The notes under the pieces are model-generated. The model had not been told where the DNA came from. It saw nothing but the letters and a program-made list of their open reading frames with translations, and searched no databases. 64,000 nucleotides of DNA, taken from positions 62,001-126,000 of the forward strand of contig JAHCIQ010000001.1 in assembly GCA_026129135.1 (NCBI GenBank), given 5' to 3'. Source of the DNA: Cyanobacteria bacterium TGS_CYA1. Lineage in GTDB: Bacteria; Cyanobacteriota; Vampirovibrionia; Obscuribacterales; Obscuribacteraceae. The position numbers and the translations under genes were made by a program. Positions 1-10,704 of the stretch are shown here, piece after piece (position 1 is the first letter of the stretch; every line of letters starts with the position of its first letter).

Positions 1-29
1 TGTTTACTGCATTTAATGGGTTTGCACAA

Positions 30-584
30 ATGACAGACAGCACAGGCGGCACCGCGTCGGGCGGTACTCCAAATCCTAACCCCAACTTAAAAACAGGCAC
101 TAAAAAATCGGGTGGTTCTAGTTTTCCGATGATTGTGGCAGTGCTTGCACTTCTTGCAGGCGGAGCAGGGTTCGGCTACGGCTACATGCAAACATTCGTC
201 CCTGTTGAAGGTGGAGCAGCTGGATTTCTTGGTGGCGGGCTCAAGCATCAATATTTTCTCAAAGCTCGCGTGGGCGATCGCTCACCTTACAACGTCACTG
301 TAAGTCTCAATGGTCATAATGTCGGCACCATGTCTACTGATAAAGTGATGGAAGTCACTCAATATGTAGTGAAGGATCGCAATAAAATTCGTTTCGAAGC
401 AAAACGTTTGCCCGATGGAATGTTTGGTGCCACCGGTGCATATATAGATATTAGCTTGAACAGCGGTCGCGGAACGCCAGACGGTGGATTCACCGATGGT
501 CAGCCACTCGTCAAATACGAGCGCACTGCAAACGACAAAGGCGATTTCGACGACAAAATGGATTGGACTACTGTAAATGAGTAG
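30..584 (+). CDS. Membrane-anchored hypothetical protein
   Basis: 184 residues, family not recognised. A low-complexity Gly/Thr/Asn/Pro N-terminus (about 1-32) is followed by one hydrophobic segment (about 33-55, starting FPMIVAVLALLAGG), then an exported or periplasmic domain of about 120 residues that looks beta-rich. This topology fits an N-in single-pass envelope protein. The stop overlaps the start of the SLH gene by 8 nt, so the two are probably translationally coupled and act together at the cell surface. There is no clear Shine-Dalgarno before the ATG, and only 29 bases of upstream context are visible, so the start is uncertain. Confidence 0.7.
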   Translation: MTDSTGGTASGGTPNPNPNLKTGTKKSGGSSFPMIVAVLALLAGGAGFGYGYMQTFVPVEGGAAGFLGGGLKHQYFLKARVGDRSPYNVTVSLNGHNVGTMSTDKVMEVTQYVVKDRNKIRFEAKRLPDGMFGATGAYIDISLNSGRGTPDGGFTDGQPLVKYERTANDKGDFDDKMDWTTVNE

Positions 585-1551
585 TTTTCCTAGACTAGTC
601 GTGCTTGCAAATGCAGGTCTTTTAATTGGGACCATGTTCTTTGGTGGTTATGCTGCGGGCGTAAATGTCCGCGCGATAAGGCTCGATGCAGGTAAACCAG
701 AAGGTATTGCAGCAAAGCATATAACTAGAACCGAAACTGGTGATGCTGATCATTCCAAAGGCGAGGTGGCAACGGCTGTCACTGGAAGCACGGGTTCTAC
801 TACTGGGACTACTCAGATATCCCAGACTTCGACTTCCTCTACTACAGGCACTTCGTCTGGTATTGCAACTACAGCAGAAAAATTCTCTGATATAGAAAAA
901 ACTGACAGACGCCTGGTGCCGAGTCTTATCGCCGCTGCAAATGCTGGTGTACTCGATGTAAGCGCAGATAATTTGTTCCATCCAAACGATCCAGTTACAC
1001 GTGCAGATTTCACTCGCTGGATGGTTCGCACGAAACAAATTCCAAAAGTGCCGGCTGAAGCGCAAAGTTACGCAGACGTTGCTAAAGACAACAAATACTT
1101 TGACGATATAGAAACTGCGACAGCGTCTCAAATGGTCCAGGGCTATCCACGCAAAGGCTCATCAGAGAAAGATTTCAAGCCCGACAATTTTATTACGCGC
1201 GAAGAGTTCGCCGTCATGTACGGCACTTTTTCAGGCAAGCGTAGTCGTGCAGAAAAGCTTGCCGAAACTGATATCAAAGATTATTTGCGCTACGATTCCA
1301 AAACATCGAGCATTTGTCCTGCCGCTTATCGCGACGAGGGCGAAATCGACGACTGGGCTCGCAAGTGGGTTGCCATCGCACAACAGACTGGTGTAATAGA
1401 TCAGGCATTTGATTGTGCGCCGAATAATAGCGAAGATCCAAAAAGGTATTTGCATCCGCAAAAGCGCATGACACGCGCAGAAGCAGTGAACATCCTGGTT
1501 AAGCTTTATGGTGTTTCTGCTCAAAGCAGCATGAAGGACAAAGAAAAATGA
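577..1551 (+). CDS. SLH-domain envelope protein
   Basis: 324 residues. An N-terminal hydrophobic segment (about 7-28) acts as signal or anchor. A Ser/Thr-rich linker (about 60-105) follows, then three S-layer-homology-like motifs: about 112-150 (ends NDPVTRADFTRWM), about 165-215 (YADV start, FITREEFAVMYG) and about 255-312 (ends RMTRAEAVNILVKLYG). SLH domains bind pyruvylated secondary cell-wall polymer or peptidoglycan; in cyanobacteria they tether outer-membrane porins. No C-terminal porin barrel is present, so this is an SLH-only or adaptor-type protein. It overlaps both neighbouring genes (8 nt upstream, ATGA overlap downstream), which makes a three-gene coupled unit. The domain call is strong; the exact role is inference. 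Confidence 0.85.
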   Translation: MSSFPRLVVLANAGLLIGTMFFGGYAAGVNVRAIRLDAGKPEGIAAKHITRTETGDADHSKGEVATAVTGSTGSTTGTTQISQTSTSSTTGTSSGIATTAEKFSDIEKTDRRLVPSLIAAANAGVLDVSADNLFHPNDPVTRADFTRWMVRTKQIPKVPAEAQSYADVAKDNKYFDDIETATASQMVQGYPRKGSSEKDFKPDNFITREEFAVMYGTFSGKRSRAEKLAETDIKDYLRYDSKTSSICPAAYRDEGEIDDWARKWVAIAQQTGVIDQAFDCAPNNSEDPKRYLHPQKRMTRAEAVNILVKLYGVSAQSSMKDKEK

Positions 1552-1697
1552 AAGACTCTGAGTTTTTAAAAGTGAAAAAATCAGATGCCGGATTCATGAT
1601 TATTTTGTCGATTTTGTTTGCAATTTCGCTTGGTTATTATTTCGGTACACAACTAAATTTCGAGACAAAAGCTACTTCTCACAAAACGAACTCTTAA
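1548..1697 (+). CDS. 49-residue single-pass membrane protein
   Basis: A short reading frame starts at the ATG of an ATGA overlap with the SLH gene stop. It encodes 49 residues: a charged N-terminus (MKDSEFLKVKKSDAG), one strong transmembrane helix (FMIILSILFAISLGYYFG) and a short polar tail. The stop/start overlap, clean charged-hydrophobic-polar layout and position as third gene of a coupled set argue that it is real. Its last 26 bases overlap the 3' end of the convergent SDR-like gene. No family is recognised. Confidence 0.6.
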   Translation: MKDSEFLKVKKSDAGFMIILSILFAISLGYYFGTQLNFETKATSHKTNS

Positions 1698-2244
1698 ATC
1701 CCTGGTCGGGGCACGGTGAGTCTTCAGAAGAGCATTTAAAGCCGCTTGTAAGGAATTTTTCCATTTTGTCGACTACTTCATCAGCCGGTCCCGGATCGAT
1801 TGCTCTGACAAGAATGTTGCGTTTTTCATACAATGTAGCTGCGCTTTTGATCAGCATCTTCATGTCCTCGTCGGGAGACTCGCACATGGTAAATGTGATC
1901 AAGCCGCCCCCACCTTCCATGGCGTTTGCCGAGTGTCTGATACAGGTCAAAGTCCGCTTGATAGCCAGGCGAGAAGGGTTTCGAAGTGCTGAGCCAACAC
2001 AAAATGCTATGCCATCAATCTTCGAAAATCGCTCGCGGATTCCTTCGATGCAGGCTAAAACCTGCTCTGGGTCTGAGACATCGGCTATGCAGTAGCTTGC
2101 ATCCAAACTATCAGCAACCAAGCTCAATTGGTATTCGTTGCGTGCACATAAAATCAGTGAAAATCCTTTTGCAGTAAGTCTTTTCGCCAGTTCGCAACCT
2201 ACGGTTCCATAGCCTCCAAATATAACAATCGTTTTGCTATCCAT
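1672..2244 (-). CDS. Degenerate short-chain dehydrogenase-like protein
   Basis: 190 residues with an N-terminal Rossmann nucleotide-binding motif (IVIFGGYGTVG, about 6-16) and an acidic residue after beta-3 in the usual SDR place (IADVSD). The rest departs from working SDR enzymes. There is no YxxxK catalytic pair, the region after 'LITFT' is rewritten, and the protein is about 60 residues shorter than a typical SDR. It is paralogous to the product at 10705-11391, with the same FGGYG motif and the same divergent arrangement with a response regulator. A dinucleotide-binding sensor or regulator is more likely than an oxidoreductase (inference). Confidence 0.7.
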   Translation of the reverse strand: MDSKTIVIFGGYGTVGCELAKRLTAKGFSLILCARNEYQLSLVADSLDASYCIADVSDPEQVLACIEGIRERFSKIDGIAFCVGSALRNPSRLAIKRTLTCIRHSANAMEGGGGLITFTMCESPDEDMKMLIKSAATLYEKRNILVRAIDPGPADEVVDKMEKFLTSGFKCSSEDSPCPDQGFKSSFCEK

Positions 2245-2255
2245 GTCCTACCGCC

Positions 2256-2265
2256 TTGATATAAT
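2256..2265. promoter_or_regulatory. Conserved TTGATATAAT box between divergent SDR and response regulator
   Basis: The 10-mer TTGATATAAT contains a -10-like TATAAT. It lies in the 68-bp divergent gap between the SDR-like gene and the response regulator start. The identical 10-mer sits in the equivalent gap of the second module (11393-11402), followed in both by a loosely similar CTGA/TTCA stretch. It probably carries the promoter for one or both genes. No -35 element is obvious. Confidence 0.4.
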
Positions 2266-2312
2266 AATCGCCTGAATTCATCATTGCGTCCGTTTGTGAA
2301 TCGTGTGTGACC

Positions 2313-2993
2313 ATGGCGAAAATTCTTCTTGTAGATGACGAACGCTACATATTAGACATGTTGCGGGCGACGCTCGAATCTAAAGGACATGTAGCACAAT
2401 GTGTGAGCAGTGGAAGGCAAGCGCTCGAGCATTTGCGCGTGTATCAATACGATCTCGTAGTGATGGACTGGATGATGCCTGAGTTGACTGGTATCGAAGT
2501 TTTAAAACGTTTCAGATCAGATATGCATGGCAAAACTCCGGTCCTTTTGCTTACGGCCAAATCTACTGTGGACGAAAAAGAAGAAGGATTAGATACGGGA
2601 GCCGACGATTATTTGACTAAACCTTTCGACGCCCGAGAACTGCTTGCACGTGTTCGTGCCTTATTGAGACGTCCTCAATCGTTGTCGCATACTGTTTTAA
2701 AAGCTGGTTCGCTCGAACTGGATCCAGCTCTTTGTCTTATTAAAAAGGACGGCGAAACACTCAGAGTTAGACCTAAAGTCTATTCATTATTAGAATTTTT
2801 CATGCGACATCCCAATCAAGTCTTTGAGCCACAAATTATTCTTGATAGAGTCTGGCCAGACGATAGTACAGCGTCATATGAGACTCTTCGAACACATATA
2901 AAACTGTTGCGGCGCGCCATTGACGATGAGAACGTAGAATCTAAATTGGAAAATATTCGTAATATGGGATATAGATTCAACCACGATACTTAG
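2313..2993 (+). CDS. OmpR/PhoB-type response regulator
   Basis: 226 residues from the ATG, chosen over an in-frame GTG six bases upstream because the product then begins MAKILLVDD, matching its paralogue. The receiver domain (about 1-120) has the acidic pair DD (8-9), phosphoacceptor Asp52 (in VVMDWMMP), Thr in LLTAKS and Lys in LTKPF. The C-terminal winged-helix DNA-binding domain (about 130-225) has the typical 'ETLRTHIKLLRR' recognition helix and the final GYRF. It acts as a phosphorylation-controlled transcription factor. The histidine kinase gene 92 bp downstream is the probable partner. It is strikingly similar to the regulator at 11433-12119. Confidence 0.93.
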   Translation: MAKILLVDDERYILDMLRATLESKGHVAQCVSSGRQALEHLRVYQYDLVVMDWMMPELTGIEVLKRFRSDMHGKTPVLLLTAKSTVDEKEEGLDTGADDYLTKPFDARELLARVRALLRRPQSLSHTVLKAGSLELDPALCLIKKDGETLRVRPKVYSLLEFFMRHPNQVFEPQIILDRVWPDDSTASYETLRTHIKLLRRAIDDENVESKLENIRNMGYRFNHDT

Positions 2994-3085
2994 TCACCGT
3001 ATTTGGTGTCAAGCCCTCTAAAGTCTTGGTTTTCAATAATTTCAGGGCTTTAAACCTTGAGGCGTATCTGCTACGATGAAATTAG

Positions 3086-4249
3086 GTGACGCCGTCCGAC
3101 AGTTTAAGTCCGATTCTTCGCGCAGTCGTTTCTAATCACGAGTTTACCAAAATGGATTCAGAGCGCTTCTTAGCGTCTATTATTGAGTCTTGCCAGGACT
3201 GTATTCTGGGCATGAAGCCAGACGGGACCATTTTGACCTGGAACAAAGGTGCTGAAAAGATTTTTGGCTTCCGTAGCTCTGAGATGATGGGCAAAAACAT
3301 CAGAGTGCTGAGCGATGATTTCGAGGACGAAAATTTCGATGCTATTTTGCAAATGGCGCTGAAAGGCGCATTTATAGAGCATTACGAGACCACGCTCAAC
3401 CGGGATGGAACTGACATTGCTATTTCTGTAAGCGTTTCCCCGGTCAGAAGTCGAAATGAGATCGTAGGAATCTCTTATATTGCTCGCGACATCACAGACT
3501 CAAAAGCTGCTCGTATAATGCAGCAACAAATTGAATTGCACGAGCAGAGAGAAGATTTTGTCGCGGCTCTTACTCATGACCTCAAAAATCCGATTATTGG
3601 CTGTCATCGAATCCTCGATCTCATAGTCCAGGGCAAGGTGGAAATAGAAAAACAGCCTGACTTATTTCGCAAAATGCTTGCAAGCCATTCTGAGGTTCTG
3701 CAAATCATAAACGACTTGCTCAGTGTCTTTCGCTACGAACGTCAGACCAGTTATGCCGGACGTGAGCTGGTCGATTATACGGCGCTGGTTCGCAGTGCTG
3801 TTGAACTGGTCGAGCCTGCGGCGATGGCCAAAAATGTGCATTTTAATCTGACCATCAAGTCGGGTTTGTATACTACCGGAGAGTCCGGCCCGCTCCGACG
3901 AGTGATAACCAATTTACTCGATAATGCTCTTAAGTTCTCCCCTGAGTACGCAACTATAAAAGTGGAATTGAGCGATAGTGCGCAAAAACTGATTTTGAAA
4001 ATTACAGACCAGGGCGCTGGAATTCCTGAAGAAGAGCAAATAAATCTCTTTCACAAATTCTGGCAAGGACGTGAGGGCAAGAGTTATTCACTTGGAAGTG
4101 GGCTTGGATTATATCTTTGCCGTCAAATCATCGAAGCTCACGACGGGAGAATTTTGTGTTCGAGTCGCTTGAACAGCGGCACGACTTTCACTGTAGAATT
4201 GAACAAAGATGCGCCTGAAGGTGAAGTTTCAATTGTCCAGGCGGTTTGA
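3086..4249 (+). CDS. PAS-domain sensor histidine kinase
   Basis: 387 residues from a GTG; an in-frame ATG at 3152 is an alternative and neither has a good ribosome site. A PAS/PAC domain covers about 28-140 (ILTWNKGAEKIFGF; ends ARDIT). The HisKA domain has phosphoacceptor His164 (LTHDLKNP), and HATPase_c shows N box (NLLDNALKFSP), G1 (DQGAGIPEE) and G2 (GSGLGLYL). No transmembrane segment is visible, so it is a soluble cytoplasmic kinase. Where the LOV kinase at 12097-13209 has its flavin-binding NCRFLQ, this PAS reads NIRVLS, so it cannot form a flavin-cysteinyl adduct. It lies just downstream of, and probably phosphorylates, the regulator at 2313-2993. Confidence 0.9.
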   Translation: MTPSDSLSPILRAVVSNHEFTKMDSERFLASIIESCQDCILGMKPDGTILTWNKGAEKIFGFRSSEMMGKNIRVLSDDFEDENFDAILQMALKGAFIEHYETTLNRDGTDIAISVSVSPVRSRNEIVGISYIARDITDSKAARIMQQQIELHEQREDFVAALTHDLKNPIIGCHRILDLIVQGKVEIEKQPDLFRKMLASHSEVLQIINDLLSVFRYERQTSYAGRELVDYTALVRSAVELVEPAAMAKNVHFNLTIKSGLYTTGESGPLRRVITNLLDNALKFSPEYATIKVELSDSAQKLILKITDQGAGIPEEEQINLFHKFWQGREGKSYSLGSGLGLYLCRQIIEAHDGRILCSSRLNSGTTFTVELNKDAPEGEVSIVQAV

Positions 4250-4254
4250 TAGTA

Positions 4255-5862
4255 CTACCTGTGGTGACAAACTAGTAGGACGCACTGCGAATAATCTATT
4301 TGTTCGCGCACCACTTTCGCTTGTTCGCTGACTTGTGTATTGTCACTGTTCATGCACTTTTCAACCAATTTTACTAGCTTGGGAGAAACCTCGATAGGAT
4401 GTGAAATGGATTTGTGGTGATTCAACCTGGGCAGTTGGTAGCTCAAGATTTTAAGCGCGCTAAGCTTGGCGTTGTCGCTTCCTTCACTCAAAACCTGCTC
4501 GAACAGGGCGTTAGAGCGGGCTCCTGTTGCGCAAATAAGATATGGCGGGGGTTGTTTTTCATCGCTTGCTTCAAGCGCCCTTGCAAGGGGCGGAATAGAG
4601 TCGTAGTCGAACCAAAGAATTGCAGAAACGCATGCTGCAGAAGCGTCGACATTTCCAAAATTAGAATATTTGATCAATGACTCCAAAGCGTCAGGACCTA
4701 ATTCGCGTAACTCTTGCTCTTTGCTGCGGGCAAAACGATTGAAGATGAAGTAGTCGAAGCTAGCCTTTCCTCTCTGCTCAAATGAGGTGTTTTTACGGGG
4801 ATTGTAATTGGCACGCATCAAATGACTTTCGGTATTAATCTGTTCGAGAATTGAGCTTACGCTGGCGTCCAGAGCGGCTTTTTTGGCCTTGTCTATCAAA
4901 GCGGGTTTTGGCAGAGGGCTGCTATAAATTGAGTCTTTAGCTTGCAGTTTGAATACTGGTGGAGCATTTTCATCGATCAGGCGTCGTCTTGTGTTTGGGT
5001 TGAATGCATACGAAGCGTAATCGCGAGCTAGTTTTATGTGGTCTGTTTTCAAAACTTCTTGTAGTTGCGCATCGTATTTAGCTTTGTCCTGGCTATTGAG
5101 TTCATTAGCAAGAACACTCATTGCATTCATTGCACGAGTGCGTACCAGTGAGGTTTCATCGTTTCGGATAGCTTGTATTACCATATCCAAATGGTTTTTG
5201 TTACTTTGGGCATCCAGCGCAATGACTTCAATTGCGGCTGCACGCACCGTTTCATGAATATCTGAGGCCGATTTTTCCACTAGATTATTTAGCGCCGGAA
5301 TTTTTTTGTGCAATTTGCTCATTGCCTTCAATGCGAAAAGACGACAATTGAGATTTTTGCTTTTAAGCATGTTCGAAATCAGAGCAGTGTTATCCGCTTT
5401 CGACTTGCTCAATATTTCGATGATTTCTGGAAAATCGCTACCCACGCCCCGAAAGTCATTTAATCTTCCATCGTTCAAAAATTTTTCAATTTCGCTTAAT
5501 GTCGGCTGACCCATTTCTGCCAGTGTTTCTATTATGGTTTCCTGCACCTTTCGACCATTGGCATTAACACTTGCAAGCAATAAAGGAATGACTTTTGGTC
5601 CCATTCCTTTCATCTGTTCTTTGGCATTTTCTCTGAATGCCATCATTTCTTCGATGCCTTTGCTCTCTTCAGCCGAAGGACCGCGATAACCGACACCACA
5701 AATAACACGTGGGTATTTAGCGTCATATTGGAACATGCGCAAAAGAAAATTATCTATTTGAGCTTGCTGGGCCGGGGTAACCTTTTCGCCATTGGCAAAC
5801 GCGCCAGATCCTGGATAAAAAACGCAAAATGCTAGTGTTGCGCACAGTACGAAATTTTTCAT
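4255..5862 (-). CDS. Secreted HEAT-repeat protein
   Basis: 535 residues. A signal peptide of about 24 residues (hydrophobic core LCATLAFCVFYPGSG, ending near AFANG) targets it across the inner membrane. The rest is almost wholly alpha-helical with HEAT/armadillo-like repeats: 'VIPLLLASVNANGRKVQETIIETLAEMG', split here as two motifs near residues 90-118, and 'TVRAAAIEVIALDAQ' near 208-222 are typical. Such solenoids serve as protein-interaction scaffolds. No enzymatic motif is seen. It follows the VOC gene on the same strand with a 45-bp gap and converges on the kinase gene with only five bases between the stops. Confidence 0.75.
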   Translation of the reverse strand: MKNFVLCATLAFCVFYPGSGAFANGEKVTPAQQAQIDNFLLRMFQYDAKYPRVICGVGYRGPSAEESKGIEEMMAFRENAKEQMKGMGPKVIPLLLASVNANGRKVQETIIETLAEMGQPTLSEIEKFLNDGRLNDFRGVGSDFPEIIEILSKSKADNTALISNMLKSKNLNCRLFALKAMSKLHKKIPALNNLVEKSASDIHETVRAAAIEVIALDAQSNKNHLDMVIQAIRNDETSLVRTRAMNAMSVLANELNSQDKAKYDAQLQEVLKTDHIKLARDYASYAFNPNTRRRLIDENAPPVFKLQAKDSIYSSPLPKPALIDKAKKAALDASVSSILEQINTESHLMRANYNPRKNTSFEQRGKASFDYFIFNRFARSKEQELRELGPDALESLIKYSNFGNVDASAACVSAILWFDYDSIPPLARALEASDEKQPPPYLICATGARSNALFEQVLSEGSDNAKLSALKILSYQLPRLNHHKSISHPIEVSPKLVKLVEKCMNSDNTQVSEQAKVVREQIDYSQCVLLVCHHR

Positions 5863-5907
5863 ACTTCCATTTTATGAGCTGAAAGCAGAAAGAAAATGGG
5901 GTTTGCC

Positions 5908-6228
5908 CTATAAAGGTTTCAATACTTCCAGAATGTTCTTGGAAGGGTCGCTTACATAGCAAGATTCTGTGCCGTCACGATGAGTTTTGAGCTTCCCGAA
6001 ATTGCTTGCATCCGGGCGAACAATGCCAATGTGCACAGGGTGCTGAGCGGAAATGACCAGAGCAATTTTAATGTTGGAAAAGGCGAGCATCGCCCAGGTG
6101 TCGTCCTGATACTCGACATTGCAATTGAACGTATTTTGGTACCAGCTTACGGCTTGACCAATATCTTCTACCTGCACGGCGATATGGTCGATTTTGTCTA
6201 AGTTGGGTTTTTCGCTCGGTTTTTCCAT
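5908..6228 (-). CDS. VOC/glyoxalase-superfamily protein
   Basis: 106 residues covering one vicinal-oxygen-chelate module. The start KIDHIAVQVEDIGQAVSWYQ (about 12-31) and end CYVSDPSKNILEVL (about 90-103) are typical of glyoxalase-fold proteins. A His in the first strand and a Glu in the last (ILEVL) occupy usual metal-ligand places. Single-module VOC proteins dimerise. The substrate cannot be told from sequence, and members range from lactoylglutathione lyase-like enzymes to resistance proteins. The upstream intergenic region faces the divergent FAD gene. Confidence 0.75.
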   Translation of the reverse strand: MEKPSEKPNLDKIDHIAVQVEDIGQAVSWYQNTFNCNVEYQDDTWAMLAFSNIKIALVISAQHPVHIGIVRPDASNFGKLKTHRDGTESCYVSDPSKNILEVLKPL

Positions 6229-6340
6229 GAAGCCAGTTTGTCAAACACAAATGACTTCGAGGTGACCGTTTTTACAGTTCATGTCTTGTTCATATGCTCC
6301 AGTTAAAATCGGATTGTCATATCCTTGAGTAGTGAAGACC

Positions 6341-7606
6341 ATGAACGTAAAAGATAAGGTAATCATCGTCGGTGGCGGGTTGGCGGGCTTGACCTGCGCC
6401 ACTTATTTACAGAAAATGCGCATACCTTTCGTGCTGCTCGAAGGCTCCGATGCCGTTGGCGGAAGGGTTCGTACCGACATGGTCAACGGATTTCTCCTGG
6501 ACCGTGGTTTTCAAATTTTTCTGTCTGCTTATCCTGAAGCCAAAGAAATTTTGGATTATGACAGTCTTCAACTCCAGCCGTTTTATCCAGGAGCGCTTAT
6601 CTGGTCAAATGGTTCTATGCACAAAGTGGCAGATCCTTTTAGACGACCAATTGACGCTGCTGCGGGCATTTTCAATCCGATCGGAAGTTTTGGTGACAAA
6701 TTGAAAATGGCGAGTCTGCAAGAATCAGTTATGGGCGGCAATCGCTCTGGTGTTGCCACCATGCCTGATACCTTGCGCGAAGAGACGACTACGCTCTCGC
6801 GTCTTGCGCAGATTGGTTTTTCTTCGAACATAACCCAAAAATTCTTTAAACCATTTTTTTCCGGCATTTATTTGGAACCGGAATTGCAGACTTCGAGTTT
6901 GATGTTCGATTTTGTATTTAAGATGTTAGCCAAAGGCGATAACACGTTGCCGGCGCTTGGCATGCAGTCTATCCCGACGCAGATGGCACAACACCTGCCT
7001 GCAGAAAGCATTTGTTTTCTGCATAAAGTAACTCAAGTAGAAAAGGGCTCGGTCAAGCTTTCGTCTGGTGAAACTTTGACTGGAAAAGCAGTTGTGATAG
7101 CGACCGAAGAGCCCATGTGCAAATATCTCTTAGGCAAAGAGTCCAAAATCAATTTCAGAAGCCAAACCTGTTTGTATTTCAGCGCTGAAGAGCCTCCATT
7201 TGAAGATCCTATTTTAGTGCTAGATGGAGAAGCTTCAGGTCCGGTCAACAATTTCGTTGTTCCAAGCAATGTCGCATCCACTTATGCACCTCCAGGCAAG
7301 GCACTCATGAATGCTGTTATTACTGGCGATCCAGAACTAGGCGAAGATGACTTAGAGCGCTCAGTGCGAAAACAGCTGACTACCTGGTTTGGAAAACAGG
7401 TGGATTCGTGGAAGCTTTTGCGTACTTACAGAATCAAGTATTCATTGCCCGACCAGACACCAGATGCTAAAGCTAAGGTGGACAGGTCTTACATGGTGGA
7501 CGACCAGACTTATTTTTGTGGAGACTATGTCGAAACTGGCTCTATAAACGGAGCGATGATGTCTGGACGCAAAGTTGCAGAACTGATCAAGGCTAAGATG
7601 GCTTGA
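6341..7606 (+). CDS. FAD-dependent amine-oxidase-like oxidoreductase
   Basis: About 421 residues from the ATG; a GTG nine bases earlier is possible. The N-terminal dinucleotide motif VIIVGGGLAGLTCATYL (about 5-21), the downstream LLEGSDAVGGRVRTD (about 32-46) and the C-terminal FCGDYVETGSINGAMMSGR (about 388-406) define the flavin monoamine oxidase/protoporphyrinogen oxidase/phytoene desaturase-like superfamily. FAD binding is secure, but the substrate is not. Homologues act on porphyrins, carotenoids or amines. It is divergent from the VOC gene, and its stop abuts the convergent secreted protein gene with no gap. Confidence 0.85.
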   Translation: MNVKDKVIIVGGGLAGLTCATYLQKMRIPFVLLEGSDAVGGRVRTDMVNGFLLDRGFQIFLSAYPEAKEILDYDSLQLQPFYPGALIWSNGSMHKVADPFRRPIDAAAGIFNPIGSFGDKLKMASLQESVMGGNRSGVATMPDTLREETTTLSRLAQIGFSSNITQKFFKPFFSGIYLEPELQTSSLMFDFVFKMLAKGDNTLPALGMQSIPTQMAQHLPAESICFLHKVTQVEKGSVKLSSGETLTGKAVVIATEEPMCKYLLGKESKINFRSQTCLYFSAEEPPFEDPILVLDGEASGPVNNFVVPSNVASTYAPPGKALMNAVITGDPELGEDDLERSVRKQLTTWFGKQVDSWKLLRTYRIKYSLPDQTPDAKAKVDRSYMVDDQTYFCGDYVETGSINGAMMSGRKVAELIKAKMA

Positions 7607-8326
7607 TTATTTAGCTGGAATTGCTAGATAAGTTACTTCGTCTTTTTCGCCAGGACTTTTGGTCAAAGATCCGCTTTTGACCCAGGTCTTGCCGGTTTGT
7701 TTGAATTTTTGCTTGTAGAAGATTGGAGATTTCGTCTGGATCTCAGACGAAATTGTCCAGGCATAGGTGTGTGAAACCTTTTCGTCTACACCAGAGTCGT
7801 CGTTGTAAACTTCGAAGCGACCGAATTTTTTCACTGCGCCGTTATTTATTCCAATTATTGCAATGCTCGAAATCGTATAGCCTTGATTGGTGCTTCCGCC
7901 AACAATTGCGATGTCGTCCATTTTGTCCCCATCGAGGTCGGCAACGCGGGCTATGTCATATTCGCCGCCAGCATCATAGCCGAAATGTGCCACCATTTTT
8001 CCGTTTTCCATTATGGCGATGCCGCCCATTCCAAGCGCGTGTCCGGTTTCGCACCACGAATAAAGGAATGCACTTTGCCTGGAGCCGGGCTTAGTGAAAG
8101 CGCCGTCGCAAACGCTTCTTATTTCAAAAGCTGCATCACACGTGTCTTTCCATTGACGTTTTGCTCCGGGCGATACAGCCGCTTCGACCGATTTCGATTC
8201 AGCAGCGCTGATTTTTCGAAGCTTGTTATCTGCTCGACCGTCGAATATTGGGATAGGCAAAGCAAAGGCTTGAAGCGGCATCAAAATTGAAAAAACAAGC
8301 ACAAATTCGGTGATGTTTTTTTTCAT
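7607..8326 (-). CDS. Secreted protein with FG-GAP/VCBS-like motif
   Basis: 239 residues. A signal peptide (about 1-22, MKKNITEFVLVFSILMPLQ then AFA) is followed by a domain containing VADLDGDKMDDIAIVGG (about 130-146). This resembles the calcium-binding loop of FG-GAP/VCBS beta-propeller blades. Only one clear copy is visible, so a full propeller is unlikely. The protein probably functions outside the inner membrane. It lies 28 bp downstream of exported katG on the same strand and may be co-transcribed with it. Function is otherwise unknown. Confidence 0.7.
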   Translation of the reverse strand: MKKNITEFVLVFSILMPLQAFALPIPIFDGRADNKLRKISAAESKSVEAAVSPGAKRQWKDTCDAAFEIRSVCDGAFTKPGSRQSAFLYSWCETGHALGMGGIAIMENGKMVAHFGYDAGGEYDIARVADLDGDKMDDIAIVGGSTNQGYTISSIAIIGINNGAVKKFGRFEVYNDDSGVDEKVSHTYAWTISSEIQTKSPIFYKQKFKQTGKTWVKSGSLTKSPGEKDEVTYLAIPAK

Positions 8327-8354
8327 AGAGAAACCGCATTATTAGCCATATTTT

Positions 8355-10571
<2,217 letters not shown>

Positions 10572-10630
10572 AATAAAAAGGAATCCTTATATACGCAGAC
10601 CAAAACCCCAGGAGAATTCTAAGATGTGCC

Positions 10631-10673
10631 AATATACCACCTTGGAATTTGTGCAATGTTAGACTGAATCTAA
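10631..10673 (-). promoter_or_regulatory. katG promoter with PerR/Fur-like palindrome
   Basis: Read on the minus strand, the palindrome TTAGATTCAGTCTAA (10659-10673) matches its own reverse complement at 11 of 15 positions, with perfect outer arms TTAGA/TCTAA. This is the 7-1-7 architecture of PerR and Fur boxes. An extended -10 element TGGTATATT lies just downstream (TATATT at 10631-10636). The arrangement suggests peroxide-responsive repression of katG. Which Fur-family protein binds is not known, and no such gene is in the window. Confidence 0.5.
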
Positions 10674-10704
10674 CTCAAATTCAAGCAGCTTTGAGTAAGC
10701 TTTT

